Assembly (NCBI GenBank): GCA_902797705.1
Contig: CADBTX010000157.1
Coordinates: 1-11,605, forward strand
Direction: 5' to 3'
Source of the DNA: an uncultured Lachnospiraceae bacterium
Lineage (GTDB): Bacteria > Bacillota > Clostridia > Lachnospirales > Lachnospiraceae
DNA length: 11,605 nucleotides
Below are positions 1 through 7,285 of this stretch, piece after piece (position 1 is the first letter of the stretch; every line of letters begins with the position of its first letter). The notes below the pieces were generated by a model. That model was given only the letters and a program-made list of their open reading frames with translations, was not told the DNA's origin and made no database searches. The translations under genes and the position numbers were made by a program.

Positions 1-570
1 GACGACTGGGATCTGGAGGGACTGAATCAGCTGCTCCTTCCCGTCATCCCCATGGACAGGATAAAGACTCCGGATGTGAGAGGCCTTACCCCTGCAGAGC
101 TTAAGCACAATCTCAAGGAAAAGGCAGTGAAGATCTACGAGGACAAGGAAGCGGAATTCCCTCAGCCCGAGATGCTCCGTGAGATAGAGAGAGTCATACT
201 CCTTAAGGTCATTGACAGAAAGTGGATGGACCATATCGACGATATGGAACAGCTCCGCCAGGGTATAGGACTGCAGGCCTTCGGACAGAGGGATCCCGTT
301 GTGGAATACAGGACTGCGGGCTTTGAGATGTTCGACCAGATGACCGCCGGTATCAAGGAGGATACGGTACGTCTTCTCATGCATGTACATGTGGAGGAGA
401 AGGTGGAGCGTGAGCAGGTAGCCAAGGTCACCGGTACCAATAAGGATGATTCCGTGAAAAAGGGACCTGCAAAGCGGACGAATAAGAAGGTATATCCCAA
501 TGATCCCTGCCCCTGCGGCAGCGGCCTGAAATATAAGAACTGCCACATGAAGAAAGGCGGGCTTGAATAG
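1..570 (+). CDS. secA: Preprotein translocase ATPase SecA, C-terminal part (5' end outside window)
   Basis: This is the last 189 residues of SecA, the cytoplasmic motor ATPase that drives unfolded secretory proteins through the SecYEG channel. The reading frame is open from base 1, so the gene begins upstream. The stretch DRKWMDHIDDMEQLRQGIGL followed by a QRDPVVEY segment is the conserved helical scaffold/wing region. A lysine-rich linker then leads to the C-terminal zinc-binding motif CPCGSGLKYKNCH (C-x-C-x8-C-H), the SEC-C domain that in other bacteria contacts SecB or the ribosome. The nucleotide-binding domains are outside the window. The stop codon lies three bases before prfB, which suggests cotranscription. 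The family assignment is very secure. Confidence 0.97.
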   Translation, partial: DDWDLEGLNQLLLPVIPMDRIKTPDVRGLTPAELKHNLKEKAVKIYEDKEAEFPQPEMLREIERVILLKVIDRKWMDHIDDMEQLRQGIGLQAFGQRDPVVEYRTAGFEMFDQMTAGIKEDTVRLLMHVHVEEKVEREQVAKVTGTNKDDSVKKGPAKRTNKKVYPNDPCPCGSGLKYKNCHMKKGGLE

Positions 571-573
571 ACC

Positions 574-1710
574 ATGCTGGAACTTGATAATCTGAAAGTG
601 GAACTGGAGAATTACAGGACACCCTTAAAGAATCTGTACAGATCTCTGGAACTTGAGAATAAGGAAAACCGAATAATCGAGCTTAACCGTAAGATGGAGG
701 AGCCGGATTTCTGGAATGATCCGGAGTCATCTACGAAGCAGAGCAAGGAGCTGGGGTCACTTAAAGAGGACGTAGCCACCTATAAAAAGCTGGACAGCCA
801 GTTTACCGATATGTTTGACCTTATAGACATGGCAAACGAGGATAACGATGAGACCCTGGCTGCAGAGATAATAGAGGAATTTGCCTCCTTTAAGGAGGAT
901 TATGAAAGGATACGGTTAAAGACACTGTTATCCGGTGAATATGACGGAAAGAACGCGATCCTGAGGCTCAATGCCGGAGCGGGGGGCACCGAGTCCTGTG
1001 ACTGGTGCAGCATGCTTTTCAGGATGTACAGCAAGTGGGCCGATTCCCACGGCTTTAAGACCGAGGTTCTGGATTCTCTGGACGGGGATGAGGCAGGCTT
1101 AAAGAGCTGTACCTTCCAGATAAACGGAGAAAATGCCTACGGCTATCTGAAATCGGAAAAGGGCGTTCACAGGCTGGTGCGAATAAGTCCCTTCAATGCC
1201 CAGGGTAAGAGGCAGACAAGCTTTGTGTCCCTGGATGTTATGCCGGAGATCGATGATGATGTGGATATCGAGATAAAGAGCGACGATATCAGGATCGATA
1301 CCTACCGTTCCTCCGGAGCCGGCGGACAGCATATAAATAAGACCAGTTCCGCCATAAGGATCACCCACTTCCCAACGGGGATAGTGGTGACCTGTCAGAA
1401 TGAGAGATCCCAGTTCCAGAATAAGGACAAGGCCATGCAGATGCTGAAGGCCAAGCTCCTTATGCTGAAGGAGGAGGAGAATGCGGATAAGCTGTCGGAG
1501 ATCCGCGGGGAAGTAAAGGATAACGCCTGGGGAAGCCAGATACGGTCCTATTTCCTTCAGCCCTATCAGCTGGTAAAGGATCTGAGGACGGGAGTGGAGA
1601 TCGCTCAGGCGGACAGCGTACTGAACGGAAACATAGATCCCTTCATAAACGGCTATCTGGTGTGGTGCGCAAACGGATGCAAGAAGGTAAACGTCAAGGA
1701 CGATGAGTAG
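574..1710 (+). CDS. prfB: Peptide chain release factor 2, without programmed frameshift
   Basis: Class I release factor that recognises UGA and UAA stop codons in the ribosomal A site and triggers hydrolysis of peptidyl-tRNA. The 378-residue product is full length. It has the SPF anticodon-like tripeptide at residues 205-207, which marks RF2 rather than RF1 (PxT), and the catalytic GGQ motif at 250-252 within SSGAGGQHINKTSSA. Many bacterial prfB genes need a +1 frameshift at an in-frame UGA near codon 25. Here the corresponding stretch (646-654, CTG GAA CTT, encoding LEL) is a continuous reading frame, so that autoregulatory switch is absent. The start follows secA by three bases, with a weak AAAGGCGG ribosome binding site inside the end of secA. 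Confidence 0.97.
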   Translation: MLELDNLKVELENYRTPLKNLYRSLELENKENRIIELNRKMEEPDFWNDPESSTKQSKELGSLKEDVATYKKLDSQFTDMFDLIDMANEDNDETLAAEIIEEFASFKEDYERIRLKTLLSGEYDGKNAILRLNAGAGGTESCDWCSMLFRMYSKWADSHGFKTEVLDSLDGDEAGLKSCTFQINGENAYGYLKSEKGVHRLVRISPFNAQGKRQTSFVSLDVMPEIDDDVDIEIKSDDIRIDTYRSSGAGGQHINKTSSAIRITHFPTGIVVTCQNERSQFQNKDKAMQMLKAKLLMLKEEENADKLSEIRGEVKDNAWGSQIRSYFLQPYQLVKDLRTGVEIAQADSVLNGNIDPFINGYLVWCANGCKKVNVKDDE

Positions 1711-1740
1711 CAGGCACAGGCAGGATCAAAGGAGAGTACA

Positions 1741-2964
1741 ATGGTAAATATCGCGGTACTGGGATACGGAACTGTGGGAAGCGGGGTCGTAAAGGTACTT
1801 ACCACAAATCAGGAAAAGATAGATAAAAAGGCGGGGACGCCCATACGTGTGAAGTACGTGCTGGATCTCAGGGATTTCCCGGGAGATCCCATACAGGAGA
1901 AGATAGTCCACGACTTTGACGTCATATTAAAGGATCCTGAAGTGAAGGTGGTGGTAGAGGTCATGGGAGGCTTAAAACCTGCCTATGAATTTACGAAGGC
2001 AGCGCTGGAAGCGGGAAAGTCAGTCTGCACATCAAATAAGGAACTGGTGGCGGAGCACGGCGCGGAATTTCTGGATCTCGCAAGGGAAAGAAATGTGAAT
2101 TATCTCTTTGAGGCCAGCTGCGGCGGAGGCATACCCGTGATCCGTACCTTAAACAGCTCCCTTACTGCGGAGGATATAGACGAGGTTTCGGGGATACTTA
2201 ACGGTACAACGAATTATATCCTTACCGAGATGTCGGAAAAGGGTTCTGACTTTGATTCCGCACTTAAGGAAGCGCAGGAACTTGGCTATGCGGAGAGAAA
2301 TCCCGAAGCGGATGTTGAGGGACATGATGCCTGCAGAAAGATCGCCATTCTTTCATCCCTGGCCTTCGGACATACCGTAAAATACCAGGATATCCATACT
2401 GAAGGAATAACAAAGATCAGCCATAATGACATAGTGTTCGCGAAGAAATTCGATATGTCCGTAAAACTTCTCGCCAGTGCCTATAAATACAGGGATGGCA
2501 GCGGGAAAAAGGACTATTACGCAATGGTGGCTCCTTTTCTTGTGCGCCACGGACATCCGCTTTTCAATGTGAACGGGGTCTTCAATGCAGTCTTCGTTCA
2601 CGGGAATATGCTGGGAGACTCCATGTTCTACGGAAGCGGCGCGGGAAGCCTTCCGACAGCCAGTGCAGTTGTGGGAGACGTGGTGGATGCGGTAAAGCAT
2701 CTCTCCAGAACACTTTTCGTTTTCTGGGATTCAAAGGAATTAAAGCTTTCGGATAACGGCTCCGCGAAGAGACCCTTCTTTATCAGGGTCCCGGCGGATA
2801 AAAAGGAGGAGGCGTCCTCATTCTTCAATGCATCGGAGATTGCCGAAAGCGATGAGATAAAGGAGGAGACGGCACTTATAACGGAAATAATGACCGAGGA
2901 TGAATTTGAAAAAAAAGCATCCGAGGCAGGATATGTACTTAGCAGGATAAGGGTGAATCAATAA
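1741..2964 (+). CDS. hom: Homoserine dehydrogenase
   Basis: Catalyses NAD(P)H-dependent reduction of aspartate semialdehyde to homoserine, the branch point toward threonine and methionine. The 407-residue protein begins with a Rossmann motif GYGTVG (8-13). The conserved lysine lies in SNKELVAEHG (K100), and the signature NGTTNYIL spans 154-161. D196 and K200 in VEGHDACRK match the catalytic Asp/Lys pair known for the family. PTASAVVGD follows near 305-313. The C-terminal 60 residues (from about 344) resemble a short, divergent ACT-like tail, shorter than in the roughly 430-residue feedback-regulated enzymes, so threonine control is uncertain. An AAGGAGA site precedes the ATG by seven bases. 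The stop overlaps the lysC start by one base (TAATG), indicating translational coupling. Confidence 0.96.
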   Translation: MVNIAVLGYGTVGSGVVKVLTTNQEKIDKKAGTPIRVKYVLDLRDFPGDPIQEKIVHDFDVILKDPEVKVVVEVMGGLKPAYEFTKAALEAGKSVCTSNKELVAEHGAEFLDLARERNVNYLFEASCGGGIPVIRTLNSSLTAEDIDEVSGILNGTTNYILTEMSEKGSDFDSALKEAQELGYAERNPEADVEGHDACRKIAILSSLAFGHTVKYQDIHTEGITKISHNDIVFAKKFDMSVKLLASAYKYRDGSGKKDYYAMVAPFLVRHGHPLFNVNGVFNAVFVHGNMLGDSMFYGSGAGSLPTASAVVGDVVDAVKHLSRTLFVFWDSKELKLSDNGSAKRPFFIRVPADKKEEASSFFNASEIAESDEIKEETALITEIMTEDEFEKKASEAGYVLSRIRVNQ

Positions 2965-4172
2965 TGTTACTGGTAAAAAAATTCGGCGGAACCAGCGTGG
3001 GAGACAAGGACAGGATAATGAACGTCGCCCGCCGCTGCGCCAAGGACTGGCAGGCAGGACATAATATCGTTATGGTGCTGTCTGCAATGGGAAAACAGAC
3101 GGATGTGCTTATAGACCTGGCACATGAGATTAATCCTGACCCTCCGAAGAGGGAACTGGACATGCTCCTTACAACGGGAGAACAGACCAGCGTGGCACTT
3201 ATGTCCATGGCTTTTGCAACCATGGGGATCCCCTCGGTATCTCTGAACGCCTTTCAGGTGTCCATGCATACCACCAGGGTCTACGGAAATGCAAGGCTTA
3301 AGAGGATAGACACCGACCGTATCGAGCATGAGATCGAGAGCAGGAAGATAGTCATAGTCACAGGCTTCCAGGGCGTCAATAAGTATGATGATTACACCAC
3401 CCTCGGCAGAGGAGGTTCCGATACCACGGCAGTGGCACTGGCGGCGGCACTTCATGCTGACAGCTGTGAGATATTTACCGATGTGGACGGAGTCTACACT
3501 GCGGATCCAAGGATAGTAAGGGGAGCCAGGAAGATGAAGGAGATCTCCTACGACGAAATGCTGGATCTTGCCACACTGGGAGCGGGCGTCCTTCATAACC
3601 GCTCCGTTGAACTTGCAAAGAAATATAACGTACCCCTTGTGGTCCGTTCAAGCTTAAATGAATCTGAAGGTACTGTCATCAAGGAGGTGACTAAAGTGGA
3701 AGGAATGTTGGTTTCCGGAGTTGCAGCTGATAAGAACACTACCCGTATTTCCGTTGTCGGTCTGGAGGACAGACCGGGTATAGCGTTCAAACTCTTTGAT
3801 CTTATCTCCAAAAAGAACATCAATGTGGATATGATACTGCAGTCCATCGGACGTGACGGCACAAAAGATATCTCATTCACGGTAGCCAGTGATGACGGTC
3901 CCACCGCCATAGATACCATAAAGGAAAACCTGACTGCTCTTCACGCCAAGGATGTAAGCTTTAATGATCATGTTTCAAAGGTTTCCGTTGTGGGCGCAGG
4001 TATGATGAGTTCCCCCGGCGTTGCTGCAAAGATGTTTGAGTGTCTTTACAACGCGGGGATAAACATCAATATGATATCGACTTCGGAGATAAGGGTTACG
4101 GTTCTTATCGAAAGAACAGATACAGACAGAGCTCTGCAGGCGGCACATGACGCCTTCGGCCTGGAGGATTGA
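2964..4172 (+). CDS. lysC: Aspartokinase, alpha/beta type with internal start
   Basis: Phosphorylates aspartate to aspartyl-4-phosphate, the first step to lysine, threonine and methionine. The 402-residue product has the amino acid kinase domain (about 1-240) with KFGGTS at 6-11, TTGEQ at 70-74, GRGGSDTTA at 148-156 and the FTDVDGVYTADPR segment at 171-183. Two ACT domains follow: ISVVGLEDRPG from about 262 and VSVVGAGMMSSPG from about 340. This resembles the Bacillus LysC/aspartokinase II type, a catalytic alpha chain with a separately translated beta chain, and an internal start is present here too. Placement after hom forms an aspartate-family operon. The stop abuts the convergent gene with no gap. 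Lysine or threonine feedback through the ACT domains is expected from the family but not shown by the sequence. Confidence 0.96.
   Translation: MLLVKKFGGTSVGDKDRIMNVARRCAKDWQAGHNIVMVLSAMGKQTDVLIDLAHEINPDPPKRELDMLLTTGEQTSVALMSMAFATMGIPSVSLNAFQVSMHTTRVYGNARLKRIDTDRIEHEIESRKIVIVTGFQGVNKYDDYTTLGRGGSDTTAVALAAALHADSCEIFTDVDGVYTADPRIVRGARKMKEISYDEMLDLATLGAGVLHNRSVELAKKYNVPLVVRSSLNESEGTVIKEVTKVEGMLVSGVAADKNTTRISVVGLEDRPGIAFKLFDLISKKNINVDMILQSIGRDGTKDISFTVASDDGPTAIDTIKENLTALHAKDVSFNDHVSKVSVVGAGMMSSPGVAAKMFECLYNAGININMISTSEIRVTVLIERTDTDRALQAAHDAFGLED
3681..3690 (+). promoter_or_regulatory. Internal Shine-Dalgarno within lysC
   Basis: AAGGAGGTGA lies inside the lysC reading frame (encoding Lys-Glu-Val), eight bases before an in-frame GTG and seventeen before an in-frame ATG. 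Its strength exceeds that of the SD preceding lysC itself (AAGGGTGA region near 2948). It decides the predicted beta-subunit start. Confidence 0.65.
3696..4172 (+). CDS. lysC: Predicted aspartokinase beta subunit from internal start (ACT domains only)
   Basis: In-frame internal product of lysC, about 158 residues if the GTG at 3696 (codon 245) is used, or 155 if the ATG at 3705 (codon 248) is used. It would contain only the two ACT domains and no kinase domain. It is preceded by AAGGAGGTGA at 3681-3690, a nearly perfect anti-16S match, with eight bases between GGAGG and the GTG. In Bacillus subtilis aspartokinase II, the beta chain is known to begin at an internal in-frame start at about codon 246, the same place. 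Production here is inferred from sequence only. Confidence 0.6.
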   Translation: MEGMLVSGVAADKNTTRISVVGLEDRPGIAFKLFDLISKKNINVDMILQSIGRDGTKDISFTVASDDGPTAIDTIKENLTALHAKDVSFNDHVSKVSVVGAGMMSSPGVAAKMFECLYNAGININMISTSEIRVTVLIERTDTDRALQAAHDAFGLED

Positions 4173-5000
4173 TCAGTTCCAGTAATCCTGACTGTAATAG
4201 ATGTTTTCATGACCGGGTGCTTCCGGCATTTCCTCTGTACCGGAGGGAGTGCTGAGGTCCCGGTTTTTTATATCGTCGTAGAAAAGAACCATGGCGGCTG
4301 ATATGTTCGGGCTTACCCAGAGCATTGCCAGACCACAGGACATGAGTCCCAGAAGATAATAACCGAGATAGGTGAAGAGAAGCTTAAACAGGGAAAAACA
4401 GTTTCCCTTCATCATTTCAGCAGAGCCCTTTACCAGATCCCCGGCTCTCGATCCCGGGTCATCATAATAGAGGAAATAGGTCATGGACAGCCGGAGCGCC
4501 GTTATTACGACCCAGACAATGTAGAAGATCAAGGACAGCGCAAAAAGGACGCCGCTTGCGAAGATCAGGGTATTATTGCTTGAAAAGAAAGAGACCCCGA
4601 TAAAGATCCCGCCGCAGACAAAAAAGACTATGACTCCCGGCAGGAGGTACAGCAGGATCCAGAAATATGTGCAGATCACAGTCAGGGGATTGTGCGTGAT
4701 ACAGAAGAAGATATTTGAGATATCAGCCTTTTCACCTCTTATCAGGTCAAAGCTTATCTTGTTTACCCCCGTGCTGAGCACGATCGAGACAAGGGATAAG
4801 AGTATGGTAACAGGGATGGAAACAATGGCACCTGCGACGGAACCTCTGCTCAAACCTGTCATCATTCCGCCTACGGCGCTTAATGGAGCGGAAAGGGTAT
4901 TGATTATAACTATATATATGAGATAGGCGCCGATAACGACGCCGTAATTACCTGCAAGTGTTTCCCTCGCAGTTCTTCTGTATTCTTTACTGCTTCTCAT
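4173..5000 (-). CDS. Polytopic membrane protein, DUF975-like
   Basis: A 275-residue integral membrane protein of unknown function with about six hydrophobic segments. It begins with a short basic, polar start (MRSSKEYRRTARETLAGNYG) typical of the DUF975 family found across Firmicutes. A soluble, charged tail of about 40 residues rich in Glu, Pro, Asp and Tyr ends in DYWN. The central LSMTYFLYYDDPGSRAGDLV segment followed by a MMKGN motif also fits the family. It is the last gene of the minus-strand operon, 12 bases after the HEGEH protein. No clear Shine-Dalgarno is visible in those 12 bases (AGCATAAATAAA), so it may depend on reinitiation. Its stop abuts the lysC stop. Confidence 0.8.
   Translation of the reverse strand: MRSSKEYRRTARETLAGNYGVVIGAYLIYIVIINTLSAPLSAVGGMMTGLSRGSVAGAIVSIPVTILLSLVSIVLSTGVNKISFDLIRGEKADISNIFFCITHNPLTVICTYFWILLYLLPGVIVFFVCGGIFIGVSFFSSNNTLIFASGVLFALSLIFYIVWVVITALRLSMTYFLYYDDPGSRAGDLVKGSAEMMKGNCFSLFKLLFTYLGYYLLGLMSCGLAMLWVSPNISAAMVLFYDDIKNRDLSTPSGTEEMPEAPGHENIYYSQDYWN
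4212..4269 (+). terminator. Possible terminator for the secA-prfB-hom-lysC operon, inside the convergent gene
   Basis: ACCGGG (4212-4217) can pair with CCCGGT (4259-4264), enclosing a second stem TCCGG (4222-4226)/CCGGA (4240-4244), followed by a run of six T (4264-4269). A shorter alternative pairs CCGGA (4240-4244) with the TCCCGG at 4258-4263, with one bulge, just before the T run. It lies 40-100 bases past the lysC stop, within the coding sequence of the opposite-strand gene. The loops are long, so the call is tentative. Confidence 0.35.
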
Positions 5001-5012
5001 TTTATTTATGCT

Positions 5013-5540
5013 TTATGCGCTAAGTGAAAGATTCATGCCTGCTAACAGGCCGTTATCCCTGGATTTCTGATTCTTCATATAGGGATTCTCTTCATTAGGA
5101 TATTCTATCTTTGTATTGGTCTCACCGCCGGAAACAAAGGATCTTCCGCACTCGGGACAGATACCCATCTTGATACGGACAGAGGCCTGGAGCACCTTTC
5201 CGCCGTCCTCTGCTGCCTTCTTATAGGCGTTGGACACATGCTCTCCCTCGTGGGCCCGGACTGCGCTGGGAGCAGACTCGGGAGAAATATGGGCGGCAGA
5301 CTTGAAGGATACCATCTCATCGGAACCGTCCTGATACTTTCTCTCCTTACAGGTCTGGCATTCGGCGGGAGAGGACTTATGGGCACCGATGACCTTGGTG
5401 GATTCACCGGGATTAAGTATGGGTTTCTTTACTTCCTCGGCACCGCCGACCTTGTCGACGGGTGCACCAAAGGAGCCGGCAAGAGGAGAATAGTCAGAAA
5501 AAGGATAGCCGTAAAATCCGGCGTCTATTCCGTTTATCAT
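5013..5540 (-). CDS. Conserved hypothetical protein with HEGEH motif and two CxxC pairs
   Basis: A 175-residue soluble protein without a signal peptide. A low-complexity N-terminal part (1-55, Gly/Pro/Tyr-rich) leads to a CxxC at 61-64 (CQTC), the segment VSFKSAAHISPE, then RAHEGEHVSNAY with an HExxH motif at 97-101, and a second CxxC at 128-131 (CPEC). HExxH is the zinc-binding core of many metallopeptidases, and the two CxxC pairs could hold a structural zinc. The middle resembles a putative-metalloprotease family (SprA-related) and similar proteins I recall from Lachnospiraceae. Protease activity is unproven and no third zinc ligand is obvious. The start codon overlaps the upstream stop in ATGA, with AGGAGG nine bases ahead, so the pair is translationally coupled. 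Confidence 0.75.
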   Translation of the reverse strand: MINGIDAGFYGYPFSDYSPLAGSFGAPVDKVGGAEEVKKPILNPGESTKVIGAHKSSPAECQTCKERKYQDGSDEMVSFKSAAHISPESAPSAVRAHEGEHVSNAYKKAAEDGGKVLQASVRIKMGICPECGRSFVSGGETNTKIEYPNEENPYMKNQKSRDNGLLAGMNLSLSA

Positions 5541-5884
5541 ACATAACCTCCTTCCCCGGGGATACCGTAAACGTTCTGATAGATCTCATTAAAATTATCG
5601 TTGAACTCCTTAAGAAGATTCGGATCAGTCATAAGGAGATGAATGGCAGAACCCAGAACAAAACATAAGAGGATCATGCTCAGGGCACCCATGCAGATAC
5701 CGATCTTTGACCTCATGCTCATCATATCTCCGGTCTTTGAAAGGAGACCGAGGACTATTGCGGTGGCACCGAAGACAAAGGGCGGGAATACGAAGATAAA
5801 ACCGAGAGCCGCCACAACTCCAAGGATAAGAGATGCGGTGGCCAGATTGTTCTTATTGGGTTTTTCAATGTATTCTTCGTTCAT
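5537..5884 (-). CDS. Small membrane protein (DUF4190-like)
   Basis: A 115-residue protein with a short polar N-terminus (MNEEYIEKPNKNN) and two hydrophobic segments: about residues 14-47, rich in Ala/Gly/Leu with the FPPFVFGATAIVLGLLS signature, and about 62-85. An acidic, Asn-rich tail follows (LLKEFNDNFNEIYQNVYG). The layout ASLILGVVAALG...GATAIVLGLLSK matches the small-domain DUF4190-type membrane proteins common in Gram-positives, whose function is not established. It is the first gene behind the promoter at 5917-5945, and its stop overlaps the next start by four bases. Confidence 0.72.
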   Translation of the reverse strand: MNEEYIEKPNKNNLATASLILGVVAALGFIFVFPPFVFGATAIVLGLLSKTGDMMSMRSKIGICMGALSMILLCFVLGSAIHLLMTDPNLLKEFNDNFNEIYQNVYGIPGEGGYV

Positions 5885-5916
5885 TCCCTGATATCTTCCG
5901 ATAAAATTCCAACAAT

Positions 5917-5945
5917 AGTATAACGCAACAGGCGGCAGCTTTCAA
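5917..5945 (-). promoter_or_regulatory. Sigma-A-type promoter for the 5884-4173 operon
   Basis: On the minus strand, TTGAAA (5940-5945) and TATACT (5917-5922) are separated by exactly 17 bases. Each hexamer matches consensus at five of six positions or close to it. The sequence upstream of the -35 (5946-5960) is almost pure A/T, like an UP element. The first start codon (5884) lies about 25 bases past the predicted transcription start. Confidence 0.8.
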
Positions 5946-5961
5946 TTAAAATTGTATTAAT

Positions 5962-6339
5962 TCAATGCATGCCCTGCTCGGCCCACCAGGTGTCCGGGGC
6001 CTTATCTTTTTCGGCGTTATTCGGAAGGCTCTTTCCGAATACCATGCCGATTATCGTCTTGTCTCCAAGCTCGATCTCCTGTATCACAAGATCGTGAAGA
6101 AGGGCGGCAGGGGATTCTCCGATGAAATTCGCCTTCATGGCCGCAGTCCGCACCCTGTCGGCAAGGTATTCCGAAATATAGCCTATATCAAAGGCGTTCA
6201 TAAGACTGAATTTAACCATTTCGGTCTTGTGGGTGACCGGGTTTTCCAGCGGTTCTTCCACTACATTCTCGGTCAGATTCGGCTTAAAATCCGCGATGTA
6301 AAATTCCTTCCACTGATCGTATGATTCTTTGTATCCCAT
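5962..6339 (-). CDS. Hypothetical protein, 125 residues
   Basis: Soluble, mildly acidic protein that I do not recognise. It has no signal peptide, membrane segment or cysteine. Visible features are an aromatic N-terminus (GYKESYDQWKEFYIADFKPN), a central amphipathic part containing YISEYLADRVRTAAMKANFIGESPAALLHDLVIQE, and a Trp-containing C-terminus (DTWWAEQGMH). The start is supported by AAAAGGGGG located six to ten bases upstream. It is the last gene of the ohrR operon, 26 bases after the cysteine-rich gene, and it is followed by the promoter of the next operon with no clear terminator between. Confidence 0.7.
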   Translation of the reverse strand: MGYKESYDQWKEFYIADFKPNLTENVVEEPLENPVTHKTEMVKFSLMNAFDIGYISEYLADRVRTAAMKANFIGESPAALLHDLVIQEIELGDKTIIGMVFGKSLPNNAEKDKAPDTWWAEQGMH

Positions 6340-6365
6340 AGCTTTCCCCCTTTTATGTTATGCTG

Positions 6366-6560
6366 CTACGGCTGCCTGTTTCCGGGATATCTGCATATGC
6401 TGCTGTCAGTATCGTTTTCCGTGTCATTATCCTGAAAGCCGGACCACTTGCAGTACCAGCATTCTTTCATGCAGAATAAACGTCCCGGCACAGGCTCGAA
6501 ATGTTCACAGCTATGCATTTCCTTTACTATGAGGAACCCGTCGTCTGTGTATGAAGGCAT
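6366..6560 (-). CDS. Small cysteine-rich protein, 64 residues
   Basis: A 64-residue soluble protein with five cysteines: C18 (in HSCEHFE), C30, C34, C37 and C56. C30-x3-C34-x2-C37 (CMKECWYC) is closely packed and could bind zinc or an iron-sulfur cluster together with C18, H19 or C56. This CX3CX2C spacing is also that of radical SAM enzymes, but the protein is far too short for that fold. It is judged a real gene because AAGGAGA sits seven bases before the ATG and because it fits snugly between the response regulator (23 bases) and the next gene (26 bases). No family is recognised. A thiol or metal role would match the peroxide sensor at the head of the operon, but that is inference. Confidence 0.62.
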   Translation of the reverse strand: MPSYTDDGFLIVKEMHSCEHFEPVPGRLFCMKECWYCKWSGFQDNDTENDTDSSICRYPGNRQP

Positions 6561-6583
6561 ACGGGAGTCTCCTTTCCGGTGGT

Positions 6584-7285
6584 TTATTCAAAAGAATACT
6601 TCAAAAACAGTTCGCTTATACTTCTGTAAGAGCCTCTTGGGACGGGAAAATACTTTCCGTCCTCCATTTCTATCTCCGAGGAATTGATCTTCTTCATACG
6701 CTTGAGGTTGATGATCACCTTGTTATTAAGAAGATAGAAGGCGTCATCTCCGATGCCGTCCATTATCTCCTGCATAGTCCCCCTTACAAGATAAGATCTG
6801 TCGGGTGTGACAATGGACTTGTAATGGTCCTCGCTCAGAATGTAATAAATATCGGACAGTCTTACCTTTGTAAGGCCGTCTATATCCTTTACCGCATAAT
6901 ATCTTTCGTTTGATTCGTCAAAGACACGGTCAAGGGCCTCAAAGAACTCGTTCCGGTCCACGGGCTTCTCAAGATAGTGGGCGGCATTTACCCTGAAGGC
7001 GTCACGGTAGTGAACGGCAGAGGTGGTAAGGAAGATAATGGCAGCTTCGTCATTGTCTTTTCTGAGTTCGCCGGCGATATCGACACCGCTGCGGGAGTCG
7101 ATGTAGATATCCAGAATGTAGATGTCGAAGTTTTTCTTTTCCCTGGCAGACAGCAGAGCTTCTGAGGAAGAATAAGGAAATACATCCGCTTCGAGTTCCG
7201 GGTGCAGTTCACGGTATTCCTCTATGAGCTTAAGTACGTCGTCAATGCATTTCTGCTCATCATCGCAGACTGCGATATTTTTCAT
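6584..7285 (-). CDS. LytTR-family response regulator
   Basis: A 233-residue two-component response regulator, cytoplasmic, predicted to bind DNA. The receiver domain (1-115) has the acidic pair D8/D9 in CDDE, phosphoacceptor D59 in YILDIYI, T87/T88 and K107 in LEKPVD. The C-terminal LytTR domain (about 128-228) has the family pattern IYYILSEDHYKSIV, followed by TMQEIMDGI, FYLLNNKVIINLKRMKKI and the FPVPRGSYRSI segment. Regulators of this class often control adhesion, bacteriocin or virulence genes. No histidine kinase lies next to it. The start codon directly follows the ohrR stop (TAAATG), with GAGGGG inside the end of ohrR as ribosome binding site, so the two are translationally coupled. 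Confidence 0.92.
   Translation of the reverse strand: MKNIAVCDDEQKCIDDVLKLIEEYRELHPELEADVFPYSSSEALLSAREKKNFDIYILDIYIDSRSGVDIAGELRKDNDEAAIIFLTTSAVHYRDAFRVNAAHYLEKPVDRNEFFEALDRVFDESNERYYAVKDIDGLTKVRLSDIYYILSEDHYKSIVTPDRSYLVRGTMQEIMDGIGDDAFYLLNNKVIINLKRMKKINSSEIEMEDGKYFPVPRGSYRSISELFLKYSFE

Noticed and set aside
1711..1740. Riboswitch or leader ahead of hom
   Set aside because: The gap is just 30 bases and holds only a ribosome binding site, leaving no room for a lysine riboswitch or T-box.
2967..3596. A 209-codon reading frame on the minus strand
   Set aside because: It is antisense to the conserved aspartokinase kinase domain, and its translation has no recognisable family.
5946..5960. AATTAA...TTAATT inverted repeat after the 125-residue gene as a terminator
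   Set aside because: The stem is A/T only and has no proper U tract. It is better explained as the AT-rich region upstream of a -35 box.
6459..6477. Radical SAM enzyme suggested by CX3CX2C in the 64-residue protein
   Set aside because: The protein is much too small for a SAM-binding barrel and lacks other motifs. Only the cysteine spacing agrees.
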